Notes: generated by a model not told the origin, from the sequence alone. A stretch of DNA of 64,000 bases from Streptomyces sp. ACA25 (GCF_028200735.1 NZ_JAQKPV010000002.1:434001-498000), one strand, 5' to 3'. Positions 37,433 to 47,611 are shown, counted from the stretch's first letter. Numbers and translations: made by a program.

Positions 37433-38467
37433 TCAGGGGCTGTCGCGGACCTCGGTCTCACCGTCCGCGATGCGCTGCCTGGCCTCGTCGATCTGCTCCT
37501 GGATGTCGTCGATGAAGCCACCCGAGGTGGCCAGCGACACACCGTCGTCCGCGAGCGAGTACTCGCCCAGACCGCTCAGCGGCTCCCCCTCGTGCACGCT
37601 CTTGATCAGGTCGAAGACGGCCACGTCCACGCCCTTGACCACCGAGGTGAGGATGGAGTCCTGGTACTCGGCCAGACCGTCCTGCTGGTGCTGGTCGGAG
37701 TCCACACCGATCGCCCAGGCGTTGCCGTGTGCGGCAACCTCCTCGATGGAGCCGTTGCCCGCGAGGCCGGCCGCCGTGTAGATCACGTCGATGTCGCGGC
37801 CGAGCATGCCGTTGGCCTGCTCCTTGGCCTTGGCGACATCGGTGAAACCACGGTCGTCGTCGGCGTACAGGTACTGCACGTCGACCGACACATCGGCGTC
37901 GGTGTCGTTGACACCCTGGGTGAAGCCCGCCTCGAACTTCTGGATCAGGGGGATGTTCACGCCACCGATGAAGCCGACCTTGCCGGTCTCGGACTTCAGG
38001 GCCGCGGCGACGCCGGCGAGGTAGGACCCCTCGTGCTCGGCGAAGATCATGCTGTAGACGTTGTCGCCGTCGGAGACCGAGTCGACCACGCCGAAGGTGG
38101 TGTCCGGGTAATCGGCGGCGACCCGCTCGACAGCGTTGCCGTACAGGAAGCCGACTCCGATGACCGGGTTGTAGCCCTCCTGGGCGAGCTCGGAGAGCCG
38201 CTGCTCACGGTCGGCGTCGGTCTCGTCGTTCCGCGCCGTCTGGAAGTCGCGCTCGACCCCGAGCTCCTCCAGTGCCCGGTCGGCGCCCCGGGCGGCGGCC
38301 TCGTTGAAGGACTGGTCGTCCCGCCCGCCGACGTCAAAGGCGATGCCTGCGCCCTTGTCCCCGTCACCGGAGCCGGCCTCCGTCGAGCTCTCACCGCACG
38401 CACTCGCGGTCAGAGCGAAGGCCGCCGTGGCGGCGACCGTTGCTACAAGTTTGGATACGCGCCGCAC
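37433..38467 (-). CDS. bmp: BMP-family nucleoside-binding lipoprotein
   Basis: A 344-residue substrate-binding lipoprotein of the BmpA/Med family, which carries nucleosides to ABC importers. The signal helix (VSKLVATVAATAAFALTASAC) has its lipobox cysteine at residue 24. Then come the BMP segments IAFDVGGRDDQSFNEAAARG, GVGFLYGNAVERVAADYPDT, IFAEHEGSYLAGVAAAL, GKVGFIGGVNIPLIQKFEAG and YTAAGLAGNGSIEEV. I start at GTG 38467 with GAAGGGA upstream, because the frame above it reads through the promoter. The five downstream genes complete the uptake and breakdown route. Confidence 0.94.
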   Translation of the reverse strand: MRRVSKLVATVAATAAFALTASACGESSTEAGSGDGDKGAGIAFDVGGRDDQSFNEAAARGADRALEELGVERDFQTARNDETDADREQRLSELAQEGYNPVIGVGFLYGNAVERVAADYPDTTFGVVDSVSDGDNVYSMIFAEHEGSYLAGVAAALKSETGKVGFIGGVNIPLIQKFEAGFTQGVNDTDADVSVDVQYLYADDDRGFTDVAKAKEQANGMLGRDIDVIYTAAGLAGNGSIEEVAAHGNAWAIGVDSDQHQQDGLAEYQDSILTSVVKGVDVAVFDLIKSVHEGEPLSGLGEYSLADDGVSLATSGGFIDDIQEQIDEARQRIADGETEVRDSP

Positions 38468-38488
38468 GAGGACGGTCCCTTCGCTCGA

Positions 38489-38505
38489 AGCGCCTGAGAG
38501 GCGCT
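38489..38505 (-). other. Small hairpin in the bmp leader
   Basis: AGCGCCT/AGGCGCT with a three-base loop lies between the bmp -10 box and its ribosome binding site. It may stabilise the mRNA. Confidence 0.4.
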
Positions 38506-38517
38506 GGTTTCGCGAAG

Positions 38518-38523
38518 ATAGTA
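38518..38523 (-). promoter_or_regulatory. -10 box of bmp
   Basis: TACTAT on the minus strand, overlapping operator 5 by two bases. Confidence 0.55.
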
Positions 38524-38533
38524 ACGCGCGTAG
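38522..38533. promoter_or_regulatory. Nucleoside-regulon operator 5 (bmp), one mismatch
   Basis: TAACGCGCGTAG, one base different from the other four sites, overlapping the bmp -10 box. Confidence 0.75.
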
Positions 38534-38700
38534 ATGTCTGAAAACGTGGCTGTTATCAGATCGTCGTTCAGGTAATCCCTCCGCAACACCCACTCCCGGA
38601 ACCCGCTGCGCGGGGGCGGCGGACCGGTGGGCGGACGAGCCCGCGCGACGCTCCGCCCGCGGGCCGGACAAAGGCCGGAACCGCGAGCGGAGACCCTCGT

Positions 38701-39957
38701 TCAGACCGTGGACACCCGCGACGCCGGGTCCGCCAGCGCGGCTGCCGTGAACAGCTCCGCGCCCACCCTGATGGCGCGCTCGTCCACGTCGAAGTCGCCC
38801 TGGTGGATGTCGCGCGGTGCGGCGGAGGCATCCCCCGGGGGCCGGACCCCCAGCCGGGCCATCGCCCCGGGCACCCGCTCCAGGTACCAGGAGAAGTCCT
38901 CACCGCCCAGGCTCTGCTCGGTGTCCTCGACGGAGTCCGCCCCGCGGCGCGAGACCATCGCGTCGGCGAGCAGCGCCGTGGACTCCGGCTCGTTGACGAC
39001 CGGGGGCACCCCGCGGATGTACCGGATCTCCGACTTGGCCCGGAACATCGTGGCCACCTCGTCGACGGCCGCGTGCACGAGGTCCGGGGCGGTGCGCCAG
39101 GCATCGAGATCGAGACAGCGCATGGTGCCCGACAGGTGGGCGACCTGCGGGATGACGTTCGGCGCGTGGCCGGTCTCCAGGCGTCCCCAGGTCACCGCGA
39201 GCCCTGACCGGGTGTCGACGCGCCGGGCCAGGAGCGCGGGGACCTCGGTGACCAGCCGCGCCGCGGCGGTGACGAGGTCGGTGGTGAGGTGAGGGCGGGC
39301 AGTGTGCCCCCCGGGGCCGGCCAGGGTGACTTCGAGGCGGTCGCAGGCCGAGGTGATGGGGCCGAGGCGCAGCCCGATCCGCCCCGTCTCGACCTTGGGG
39401 TCGCAGTGCACGGCGAGAATGCGGCCGACGCCCTCGAGCGCACCGGAGGCGATCGCGTCGGTGGCGCCGCCCGGCAGCACTTCCTCGGCGGGCTGGAAGA
39501 TCAGCCGCACCGGCCGGGGCAGCCGGCCCTCCCGGGCCAGCCGGGCCAGAACGATGCCGGCGCCGAGAACGACAGCGGTGTGCACGTCGTGACCGCAGGC
39601 GTGGGCCCGGCCCGGCACGGTGGACCGGTAGGGGACGGTCTTGGTGTCCGGGATCGGCAGCGCGTCGATGTCCGCCCGCAGCGCGAGCATGGCGCCTCCG
39701 CTGCTCCGGTCACCGGACGGCAGCACGTCGCAGACCAGCCCGGTGCCGGTGTCGAGCACGCGCGGGGCGAGCCCTTCCCGCTCCAGCCGATCCTTGATCG
39801 CCGCGGTCGTCCGGAATTCCTGTCCGCCCAGCTCAGGGTGCATGTGGAGGTCCCGGCGGAAGGCGATGAGCTCGCCCAGCAGGGCGTCCGGCACCCCTCC
39901 GGGCAGCTCGGGGGCTTCGGCGACGGAGGCGGCATCGGGCGACAGCAGGTGGCTCAC
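38701..39957 (-). CDS. M20-family amidohydrolase
   Basis: A 418-residue metallopeptidase-fold hydrolase of the N-acyl-amino-acid/hippurate hydrolase type. Metal-binding and catalytic segments: DLHMHPELGGQE, ALRADIDALPI (about 86), HACGHDVHTA (about 116), FQPAEEVLPGG (Glu pair) and SLGGEDFSWYL. A lid domain with GPGGHTARPH lies between. GTG 39957 is favoured: TACCCT lies seven bases upstream, so the longer frame to 40098 would not be transcribed. The real substrate is unknown. It stands between the nucleoside and nonulosonic-acid loci and may belong to neither. Confidence 0.88.
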   Translation of the reverse strand: MSHLLSPDAASVAEAPELPGGVPDALLGELIAFRRDLHMHPELGGQEFRTTAAIKDRLEREGLAPRVLDTGTGLVCDVLPSGDRSSGGAMLALRADIDALPIPDTKTVPYRSTVPGRAHACGHDVHTAVVLGAGIVLARLAREGRLPRPVRLIFQPAEEVLPGGATDAIASGALEGVGRILAVHCDPKVETGRIGLRLGPITSACDRLEVTLAGPGGHTARPHLTTDLVTAAARLVTEVPALLARRVDTRSGLAVTWGRLETGHAPNVIPQVAHLSGTMRCLDLDAWRTAPDLVHAAVDEVATMFRAKSEIRYIRGVPPVVNEPESTALLADAMVSRRGADSVEDTEQSLGGEDFSWYLERVPGAMARLGVRPPGDASAAPRDIHQGDFDVDERAIRVGAELFTAAALADPASRVSTV

Positions 39958-39964
39958 GTGACCG

Positions 39965-39970
39965 AGGGTA
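39965..39970 (-). promoter_or_regulatory. -10 box of the M20 hydrolase gene, leaderless type
   Basis: TACCCT on the minus strand, seven bases before GTG 39957. Confidence 0.5.
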
Positions 39971-40135
39971 ACTTCCTTCGGATCCCAGTTATCCGTGATC
40001 ACGTCAAGTTCACCCGCCCGGGTGACAAAAAATCTTGGGCGACTCGCATACCTCTCAAGATTAGGGGGTATTACTCTCGGCTCACTCGAACGGTCCACGG
40101 AATGAGATCTTGCTCACCTCCGCGTGTACCGCACG

Positions 40136-41224
40136 TCACTGCGGGTCCGGCGGCGACCTCAGCACGTGCGCGCCGCGGGCCGTGCTGCTGACGGCGGCGA
40201 GGAAGCCGCCGGCCCGGGGGGAGGCCCGGTCCGTGAACCAGTCCTCGGGGATGTCACACACCGCGATCACCGCCGGGGTGTCGCCCAGGACCAGCGGCAG
40301 TGTGTGCACCACCGTCGACGGAAAGCTCAGCAGGCGGGCCGCGACCGGGCCGCGGCGGGCCACCAGCTCCAGCGGCAGCTCCGGCCGGACGACCTCCAGG
40401 CCCGCCTCCTCCGCGATCCTGCGCAGCTTGGCCGCCCCCTCCCTGCGGTGGGCGAAGTAGCGGGTGGCACCGTCACGCCGGGCCAGTTCGGTGACGGCCG
40501 CCAGGTACCGGTCCTCTCGGATCACCCCGGTCTCCACCAGTGAGGTGCCCACCAGGTCGGCGCCGGCCGACAGCCGGGGCGGGCCGAAGCGGGCCCGTGT
40601 CCAGCCGAAGGCGTTCGCGGTGACGCGCATCCCGGCCGGGCCTTCCACGGGCATCGCGGTGAACACCTCCACGCTCCGGCCCGCGGACGGGCTGAGCCGG
40701 CGCACCGCCCGCCGCGCCACCGGGGCGAACAGGGCAGCCCGTGGACCGCGCGGAGCGGCCCGGTGCCAGCGCACCAGGGGAGCTCCGCGTCCGACGCGGC
40801 CGAGGAACTCCATGGTGGCCGTGCCGTCGTCGACCACCACCACCCGCCGCGGCCCGGCGGTGGCCAGCAGCAGTTGGAGGCAGCGGGAGAACGGGTCCCC
40901 GATGACCAGGCGGTGGGCCCGGCGCAGCCGGCGGGCGAGCCGGGCGGTGGTACGGGCCGCGGCCACCGCACCGCGGGCCTCGCGCCAGAGCACCTCGTGT
41001 CCCTCCGCGCGGGCGAGCCGCGTCATGCGCTGGAGCTGCCCGCGGGAGGCGGGGTCCCGGGGCGGCAGCACCACGACGGTGACGGCTCCGGTGTCCCCGG
41101 GCTCGGGCACGGCCGGCTGCGTGTGGGCCCATTCCAGGACGTTCAGCAGCTGGACCGGGCTCTCCACGAGCGCGAGCGTGCCGGCCGTGCCGCGAACCTG
41201 CCGCCGCCGGGCGCCGCTGGTCAC
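40136..41224 (-). CDS. Polysialyltransferase-like glycosyltransferase (POLYST family)
   Basis: A 362-residue protein whose start, GTLALVESPVQLLNVLEWAH, is the signature of the alpha-2,8-polysialyltransferase family (bacterial capsule and LOS enzymes). VVVVDDGTATMEFL (about 127) and RYFAHRREGAAKLRRIAE (about 251) are further family segments; the latter includes the usual Y-x-x-H-R/P-R/K-E donor-site motif. It follows neuB by 14 bp and should transfer CMP-activated nonulosonic acid to a cell-surface polymer. S. coelicolor makes a Kdn-containing teichulosonic acid in its wall, the most likely product type here. Confidence 0.82.
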   Translation of the reverse strand: MTSGARRRQVRGTAGTLALVESPVQLLNVLEWAHTQPAVPEPGDTGAVTVVVLPPRDPASRGQLQRMTRLARAEGHEVLWREARGAVAAARTTARLARRLRRAHRLVIGDPFSRCLQLLLATAGPRRVVVVDDGTATMEFLGRVGRGAPLVRWHRAAPRGPRAALFAPVARRAVRRLSPSAGRSVEVFTAMPVEGPAGMRVTANAFGWTRARFGPPRLSAGADLVGTSLVETGVIREDRYLAAVTELARRDGATRYFAHRREGAAKLRRIAEEAGLEVVRPELPLELVARRGPVAARLLSFPSTVVHTLPLVLGDTPAVIAVCDIPEDWFTDRASPRAGGFLAAVSSTARGAHVLRSPPDPQ

Positions 41225-41238
41225 CGCCCGTACCCCCG

Positions 41239-42183
41239 TCAGACCGTCACGGGTGCGCGGCCGGCGACCTGCTCCGCAACGACCCCCGGGACCCGGCGCA
41301 GCTTCTTCATCGGGGCCAGCTCGCTGTCGTAGACCCTCTTCACGCCGTCCCCGAGGGACTCCTCGATGGTGCGGATGTCACGGACCAGCCGGGACAGGCC
41401 CTGCGGTTCGACCGAGGCGGCCTGGTCGGATCCCCACAGTGCACGGTCGAGAGTGATGTGCCGCTCGACGAAGACCGCGCCGAGGGCGACCGCGGCCAGG
41501 GTGGTCTGCAGGCCGGTCTCGTGGCCGGAGTAGCCGATGGGCACGTTGGGGTACTCCGCCTGCAAGGTGTGGATCATGCGCAGGTTGAGCTCCTCCGCCT
41601 TGGCGGGGTAGGTGCTGGTGGCGTGGCAGAGCAGGATGTTCTCACTGCCCAGGACCTCCACGGCGTGCCGGATCTGCTGCGGGGTGGACATGCCGGTGGA
41701 CAGGATGACAGTGCGGCCGGTGGCCCGCAGGGCACGCAGCAGCTCGTCGTCGGTGAGGGAGGCGGAGGCCACTTTGTGGGCGGGCACGTCGAACTTCTCC
41801 AGGAAGGCGACAGCCTCGGTGTCCCACGGGGAGGCGAACCAGTCGATGCCGCGCTTCGCGCAGTAGGCGTCGATGGCGCGGTAGCCCTCCTCGTCGAACT
41901 CCACGCGGTGGCGGTAGTCGATGTAGGTCATCCGCCCCCAGGGGGTGTCGCGCTCGATGTCCCACTGGTCGCGCGGGGTGCAGATTTCGGGTGTGCGCTT
42001 CTGGAACTTCACCGCGTCGCAGCCGGCTTCGACGGCGGCGTCGATGAGCGCGAAGGCGTTCTCGAGGTCCCCGTTGTGGTTGATGCCGATCTCGCCGGTG
42101 ATGTAGACCGGACGGCCGGGGCCGGCGGTGCGGTCGCCGAGCCGGCGGAGGCGGGTGGAGGCCGTGTCGGCAGATGCGGTCAT
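41239..42183 (-). CDS. neuB: Nonulosonic acid synthase, NeuB-like, without SAF domain
   Basis: A 314-residue TIM-barrel synthase condensing phosphoenolpyruvate with a hexose derivative (ManNAc, mannose or their 6-phosphates). NeuB segments: YITGEIGINHNGDLENAF (about 27), DAVKFQKRTPEICT, DWFASPWDTEAVAFL, KVASASLTDDELLRAL, ILLCHATSTYPA, IGYSGHETG and ERHITLDRALWGSDQAAS. The C-terminal antifreeze-like SAF domain, which completes the neighbouring subunit's active site in typical 340-350-residue NeuB, is almost wholly missing. The ATG overlaps the stop of the preceding gene. Whether it makes a sialic acid or Kdn cannot be decided from sequence. Confidence 0.88.
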   Translation of the reverse strand: MTASADTASTRLRRLGDRTAGPGRPVYITGEIGINHNGDLENAFALIDAAVEAGCDAVKFQKRTPEICTPRDQWDIERDTPWGRMTYIDYRHRVEFDEEGYRAIDAYCAKRGIDWFASPWDTEAVAFLEKFDVPAHKVASASLTDDELLRALRATGRTVILSTGMSTPQQIRHAVEVLGSENILLCHATSTYPAKAEELNLRMIHTLQAEYPNVPIGYSGHETGLQTTLAAVALGAVFVERHITLDRALWGSDQAASVEPQGLSRLVRDIRTIEESLGDGVKRVYDSELAPMKKLRRVPGVVAEQVAGRAPVTV

Positions 42184-43394
42184 GGTGAGGTCAGTTCCTT
42201 TCCGAGAATCCACGAGGCGATCTCGCGGATCGCGCCGGCTCCTCCGGGTACGGAGGTGACGGCACACGCGGCGGCCTGTACGACGTCGTGCGCGTTCGCG
42301 ACCGCGACGGGCCAGCCGACGAGGTCGAAGCACGGGAGGTCGTTGACGTCGTTGCCCGCGTACAGGACGCGTTCCGGCGCGATGCTGTGCTCCTCGCACC
42401 ACTGCTTGAGTGCGAGGTCCTTCCGGTCGATGCCGTGCAGAACCGGGATGCGCAGCTTGCGCGCCCGGGCGGCGACCACCGGGTTCTCCTCCGTGGACAG
42501 GATCAGCAGGGGCAGGCCGGCGCGGCGCAGCGCGGCGATCCCGAGCCCGTCGCCGCGGTGCACGGCGACGAGTTCCCGTCCGGTGGAGTCGACGAGCACC
42601 CGGTCATCGGTCTGGGTGCCGTCGAAGTCGAGTACGACCGCGTCGATGTCGCCGCGGGCCGGCCGGCGCCCGGGGGGCGGCGGCGCGGTGGCGCCGGGCG
42701 GCGCGGGGTCGAGCAGCGGGGCGAGCGCGCGGGCCCGTGCGAGATCGTGCGGATCGTCGACCTCCAGGACCCGGGCGGGGTCGGTGCGCACCAGTTCGGT
42801 GCGGCCGAAGAAGCGGTGCCGGGCGGTCCGGAAGCCGTCGGCCCGCATGGCGTAGGCGGCACCGGTCTCCAGCAGGTCCTCGGGGCGGTCCTGGCGCCGC
42901 GGCCGGTGCGCCCGCTCGTGGTTGACGCCCTCAGCTCCGGTGTCCGGGGTCTCCCGCCAGAGGAAGCCGTGGAACGGCGCGGCGGTGAGGGCGGTGTCGG
43001 CGCCTCCGAGGACCGCGGCTGCCACGCCGTCGATCTCCTCGCGGGTGAGGAAGGGGCTGGTGCACTGCACGAGCAGCACGACATCGGCGCGGCCGGTCCG
43101 GTCGCGATGCCCGTTGTCGTATGCGTCGAGGGCGTGCAGCACCGCGCTCTCGCTGGTGGCGGTGTCGCCCGAGAGCGTGCCGGGCCGTGCGACGACGGCG
43201 GCTCCGGCGGCCCGGGCGGCGACTGCGATGCCGGGGTCGTCGGTGGAGACGACCACGTCGGTGACCAGCCGGGCGGCCAGGCATTCCCGGACGGCCCGGA
43301 CGACCAGGGGGAGGTCGCCGACCGGCGCGAGGTTCTTGCCGGGCACCCCCTTGGAGCCGCCGCGGGCGGGGATCACGGCCAGTACGGTGCTCAT
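42180..43394 (-). CDS. Fused acylneuraminate cytidylyltransferase and HAD phosphatase
   Basis: A 404-residue two-domain enzyme. Residues 1-230 are a NeuA-type CMP-nonulosonate synthetase: IPARGGSKGVPGKNL (8-22), ARPGTLSGDTATSESAVLHA and LLVQCTSPFLTREEID. A Pro/Gly linker follows, then (about 255-404) a KdsC-like HAD phosphatase with the nucleophile motif VVLDFDGTQTDD, LSTEENPVV and the Mg2+ motif YAGNDVNDLPCF. Together they could dephosphorylate a nonulosonate-9-phosphate and activate it with CTP, implying that NeuB uses a 6-phosphate substrate. The HAD motif has DFDGTQTDD for the usual DVDGVLTDG. Its stop overlaps the neuB start. Confidence 0.9.
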   Translation of the reverse strand: MSTVLAVIPARGGSKGVPGKNLAPVGDLPLVVRAVRECLAARLVTDVVVSTDDPGIAVAARAAGAAVVARPGTLSGDTATSESAVLHALDAYDNGHRDRTGRADVVLLVQCTSPFLTREEIDGVAAAVLGGADTALTAAPFHGFLWRETPDTGAEGVNHERAHRPRRQDRPEDLLETGAAYAMRADGFRTARHRFFGRTELVRTDPARVLEVDDPHDLARARALAPLLDPAPPGATAPPPPGRRPARGDIDAVVLDFDGTQTDDRVLVDSTGRELVAVHRGDGLGIAALRRAGLPLLILSTEENPVVAARARKLRIPVLHGIDRKDLALKQWCEEHSIAPERVLYAGNDVNDLPCFDLVGWPVAVANAHDVVQAAACAVTSVPGGAGAIREIASWILGKELTSP

Positions 43395-43459
43395 CGGTGG
43401 TTCCTCGTTCTCGGAGCGGTCCTCGGCGGCGGTCCCGGCGGAGGACCCGGCGGCGCGGG

Positions 43460-44854
43460 TCACAGCTGCCCCCAGCGGCGGATCGGCGGGGCCACCCGCT
43501 GGACGGCGGTGCGGTAGGCACCGCGGGCCGCGCGGCGGACGAGACGGCGGACGGCTGCGCGGAGCCGCGGAGCCGCTCCCCGGCCGGTGCCCGCGGTCAG
43601 CGGCTCGCCCTTGCTGTCCAGGCCGTGGCGGGCCAGGACGCCGGGGAGATAGCCGGGGGCGGTGCGGGGAGAGTAGAAGGGGGCGAGGGGCGGCAACCCG
43701 GTGGTGGCGGCCCGGTCCAGCAGGGCGGCGAGCCGTTCACCTGCGGCGGCGAACGCCCGGTCCCCGGCGGTGCTGACCCCGTGGTCGGTGAGCCACCGGG
43801 GGTCCGGGACGGGCAGGTGGCCGGCGTCCAGCTGGTCCCAGGAGGCGAAGCAGCCGGAGCCGAGGAAGTAGTGGTTCCCCAGGGGCTCACGGATGCCGAG
43901 GTCGGTCAGGACCGCGGTGGGGACGGAGCGGTGCAGCGCTTCCAGGGCAGCGGTGGAGCTGACCGTCACCAGCAGATCGGTACCGTCCAGGATCTCCCCC
44001 ATGTTGCCGTAGGAGAGACGGAAGTTGGCGGGCCGGTCACCCTTGGTCCTGGCGACGAGGCGCTGATAGGGCAGCTCCTCGACGTGCGTGGTGTGCTCGC
44101 CGGGCCGGCTGCGCAGCTTGAGCACGACCTCGCGGTCCGGGTGCCGCCGGGCGTGCGCCAGGACGCGGTCCAGCAGGTACTCGCGCTCCGCCCGGCTGCC
44201 GGGAACGGAGGGCTGGACCGCGAAGACGACGCGGAACGGGCGCTCACCGCGGGCCACCGCGCCGGGGTCGTGGGCAACGGATGCGCTGTCCAGGAACGGC
44301 AGCGCGCATTCAGCGACTGCGGCGCTGTCCGTGCCGGCTCCGGCGTAGACCGTCCGGAAGCGTTCCGCGTCGTGGCGGCTGTTGGCCAGGACGAGGTCGG
44401 CGCCGTGCCTCAGGAGCAGTCCGTCGGTGAGCTTTTCGTAGACCACGCCGACGTAGCCGGTCACGATGACGGGGCGCCGGCCGGTGGCCGGCCAGGTGCG
44501 GCCGAGGCGGTGGAGCAGTGCCTGGATGGTGCCGCCCACGCAGGCCAGCACGACCACGTCGAAGGCCGGCCGGCCGGTGCCGTCCGAGCCCGGCTCCCCC
44601 GGTGCCTCCGGCCCGGACGGCCGGTCCGCCAGGCCGGCCGTGAACCCGGCCAGCGTGGTCTCGCGGAGGACGTCGGGAGCGGCCCCGGTCTCCGCGAGCT
44701 GGCGGGCGGTGGGGGTGGCGCGGCCCCGCAGCAGGAAGCCGTGGACGACCGAGCCGGGGGCGATCCGGCGCGCGGTGAGCGCGCCCCATTTCCACCGGGT
44801 GTCGGAGTCGGCGATCACGGCCACGCGCAGCGGACCTGTCGGGGTTTCGGGCAC
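43460..44854 (-). CDS. DUF6716-type putative glycosyltransferase
   Basis: A 464-residue protein that reads like a GT-B transferase: RVAVIADSDTRWKWGALTAR at the start, VVVLACVGGTIQALLHRL (about 100), VIVTGYVGVVYEKLTDGL, a central DLVLANSRHDAERF, and TDLLVTVSSTAALEALH (about 310) in the nucleotide-sugar half. In NCBI annotation such proteins are called DUF6716 putative glycosyltransferases and lie beside neuA/neuB genes. GTG 44854 is supported by CAGTAT seven bases upstream. It is the first gene of the four-gene cluster and probably adds a second sugar or starts the polymer. Confidence 0.75.
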   Translation of the reverse strand: MPETPTGPLRVAVIADSDTRWKWGALTARRIAPGSVVHGFLLRGRATPTARQLAETGAAPDVLRETTLAGFTAGLADRPSGPEAPGEPGSDGTGRPAFDVVVLACVGGTIQALLHRLGRTWPATGRRPVIVTGYVGVVYEKLTDGLLLRHGADLVLANSRHDAERFRTVYAGAGTDSAAVAECALPFLDSASVAHDPGAVARGERPFRVVFAVQPSVPGSRAEREYLLDRVLAHARRHPDREVVLKLRSRPGEHTTHVEELPYQRLVARTKGDRPANFRLSYGNMGEILDGTDLLVTVSSTAALEALHRSVPTAVLTDLGIREPLGNHYFLGSGCFASWDQLDAGHLPVPDPRWLTDHGVSTAGDRAFAAAGERLAALLDRAATTGLPPLAPFYSPRTAPGYLPGVLARHGLDSKGEPLTAGTGRGAAPRLRAAVRRLVRRAARGAYRTAVQRVAPPIRRWGQL

Positions 44855-44861
44855 GGAGCCG

Positions 44862-44867
44862 ATACTG
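44862..44867 (-). promoter_or_regulatory. -10 box of the nonulosonic-acid cluster, leaderless type
   Basis: CAGTAT on the minus strand, seven bases before GTG 44854. Confidence 0.4.
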
Positions 44868-45107
44868 GGCAGCCCGGTGAAGGACCGGACCAACGCGATA
44901 CCAACAAACCGTGAACAGGACCGCACCGAACGGCCAACCAGCCTGCTGAGAAGCGGAGTTCACCTGTCGTTCAGGCTCGCTTCACCGCCTGGGCCCGAGG
45001 CCGACAGGCGGCGGAGCGTTTCCGGGCCGCCCCGGCGGACGGGAGGCACGAGCCCTGCGGCTGCCCCCGCGGCCCGCGGCGGCGGAGGCAGCGGAGCTCA
45101 GCTCCGG

Positions 45108-46691
<1,584 letters not shown>

Positions 46692-46960
46692 GCTTGTGCC
46701 TCCCACGTGGATGCCGCCTTAGCCACGGACTGTAGCGACCACTTTCCGTCACGTGGGAGAGGCCAGGGCTGGGAGATGGCTCACAGCACCCGGTGGGCGG
46801 CATCGCGGCCCCGGCGGTGAGTGGCACGGACAGGGCCAGGGGGACGGGCCCCGCCCGTGCCGGTGGGCGCCCCGCCGGTACGGGGGGACCTCGGGCGCCC
46901 GGCGGCCGATGACCAGTCGGCCTGCTTCGTACAGCGTCCCCCGCGGCGATTCCGTTACCG
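46692..46960 (-). promoter_or_regulatory. Intergenic region upstream of the mutase gene
   Basis: No gene supported in 269 bases. A frame on the minus strand (around 46960-46750) could encode a 70-residue Pro/Arg-rich product, but nothing in it looks like a protein. The mutase ribosome site GGGAGG is the only clear signal. Confidence 0.35.
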
Positions 46961-47611
46961 TCAGGTCACGCTCGGCTCCGGGGTCCGCAGCGCGGATGCG
47001 CTGAGGCAGCCCGCGAGGCCGCCCGGCTCCGGCTGGTCCTCCAGCATCCGCGCGAGCCGGCGCAGCCCGCGGTGCGTCGCGGTGCGGACCGCGCCCGGAC
47101 GGCAGCCGAGCACCAGTGCCGCGCGCCGGGCGTCGAGGCCGAGCAGCGTGCGCAGCATCACGGCGTCGGCCTGTTCGGCCGGGAGCATGGAGACCAGTGC
47201 GACGGCCCTGGCCGTGCCGACCGCGGCGATGGCCTCCTCGGCGGTGTCCCGCGTGTCGGCCACCAGCTCCAGGAGGGTGCTGTCCCCGGTCAGCTCCACC
47301 GGGCGGCGGCTGCGCGCCCGCACGTGGTCGAGCGCCCGGTTGCGGGCGATCCTGGTGGTCCAGCCCCGGAACCGGTCGGCGTCCCCGTGGAATCCGTCCA
47401 GGTCCCGCGCTATGTGGAGCCAGGTTTCCGCCGCCACGTCCTCGGCGTCCGGATCGGCGACGATCGACCGCACGTAGCGCAGCAGCCCGGGATGCAATCT
47501 CCGGAACAGCAGGACGAACGCCGCTTCCTCCCCCTTCTGTGCCGCTCTTACGGCTGCAGTGAGCTCGCTGTCCGCTCCCTGCAGCCCTAACCCGCCCCTT
47601 TTCGCGGCCAT
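46961..47611 (-). CDS. ECF-type RNA polymerase sigma factor
   Basis: A 216-residue group 4 sigma factor. Region 2: FVLLFRRLHPGLLRYVRSIV, DPDAEDVAAETWLHIARDL and FRGWTTRIARNRALDHVRAR. Region 4: VSMLPAEQADAVMLRTLLGL, then RAALVLGCRPGAVRTATHRG. The C-terminus ends soon after region 4, with no anti-sigma gene next to it that I can recognise; its target promoters are unknown. ATG 47611 is preceded by AAGGGG at eight bases. It is divergent from the OHCU-like gene. Confidence 0.9.
   Translation of the reverse strand: MAAKRGGLGLQGADSELTAAVRAAQKGEEAAFVLLFRRLHPGLLRYVRSIVADPDAEDVAAETWLHIARDLDGFHGDADRFRGWTTRIARNRALDHVRARSRRPVELTGDSTLLELVADTRDTAEEAIAAVGTARAVALVSMLPAEQADAVMLRTLLGLDARRAALVLGCRPGAVRTATHRGLRRLARMLEDQPEPGGLAGCLSASALRTPEPSVT

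Noticed and set aside
46753-47004. 83-codon plus-strand frame between the mutase and ECF sigma genes, and a minus-strand frame in the same place
   Set aside because: Both are Pro/Arg/Gly-rich, without start signals or family resemblance. I leave the region as intergenic.
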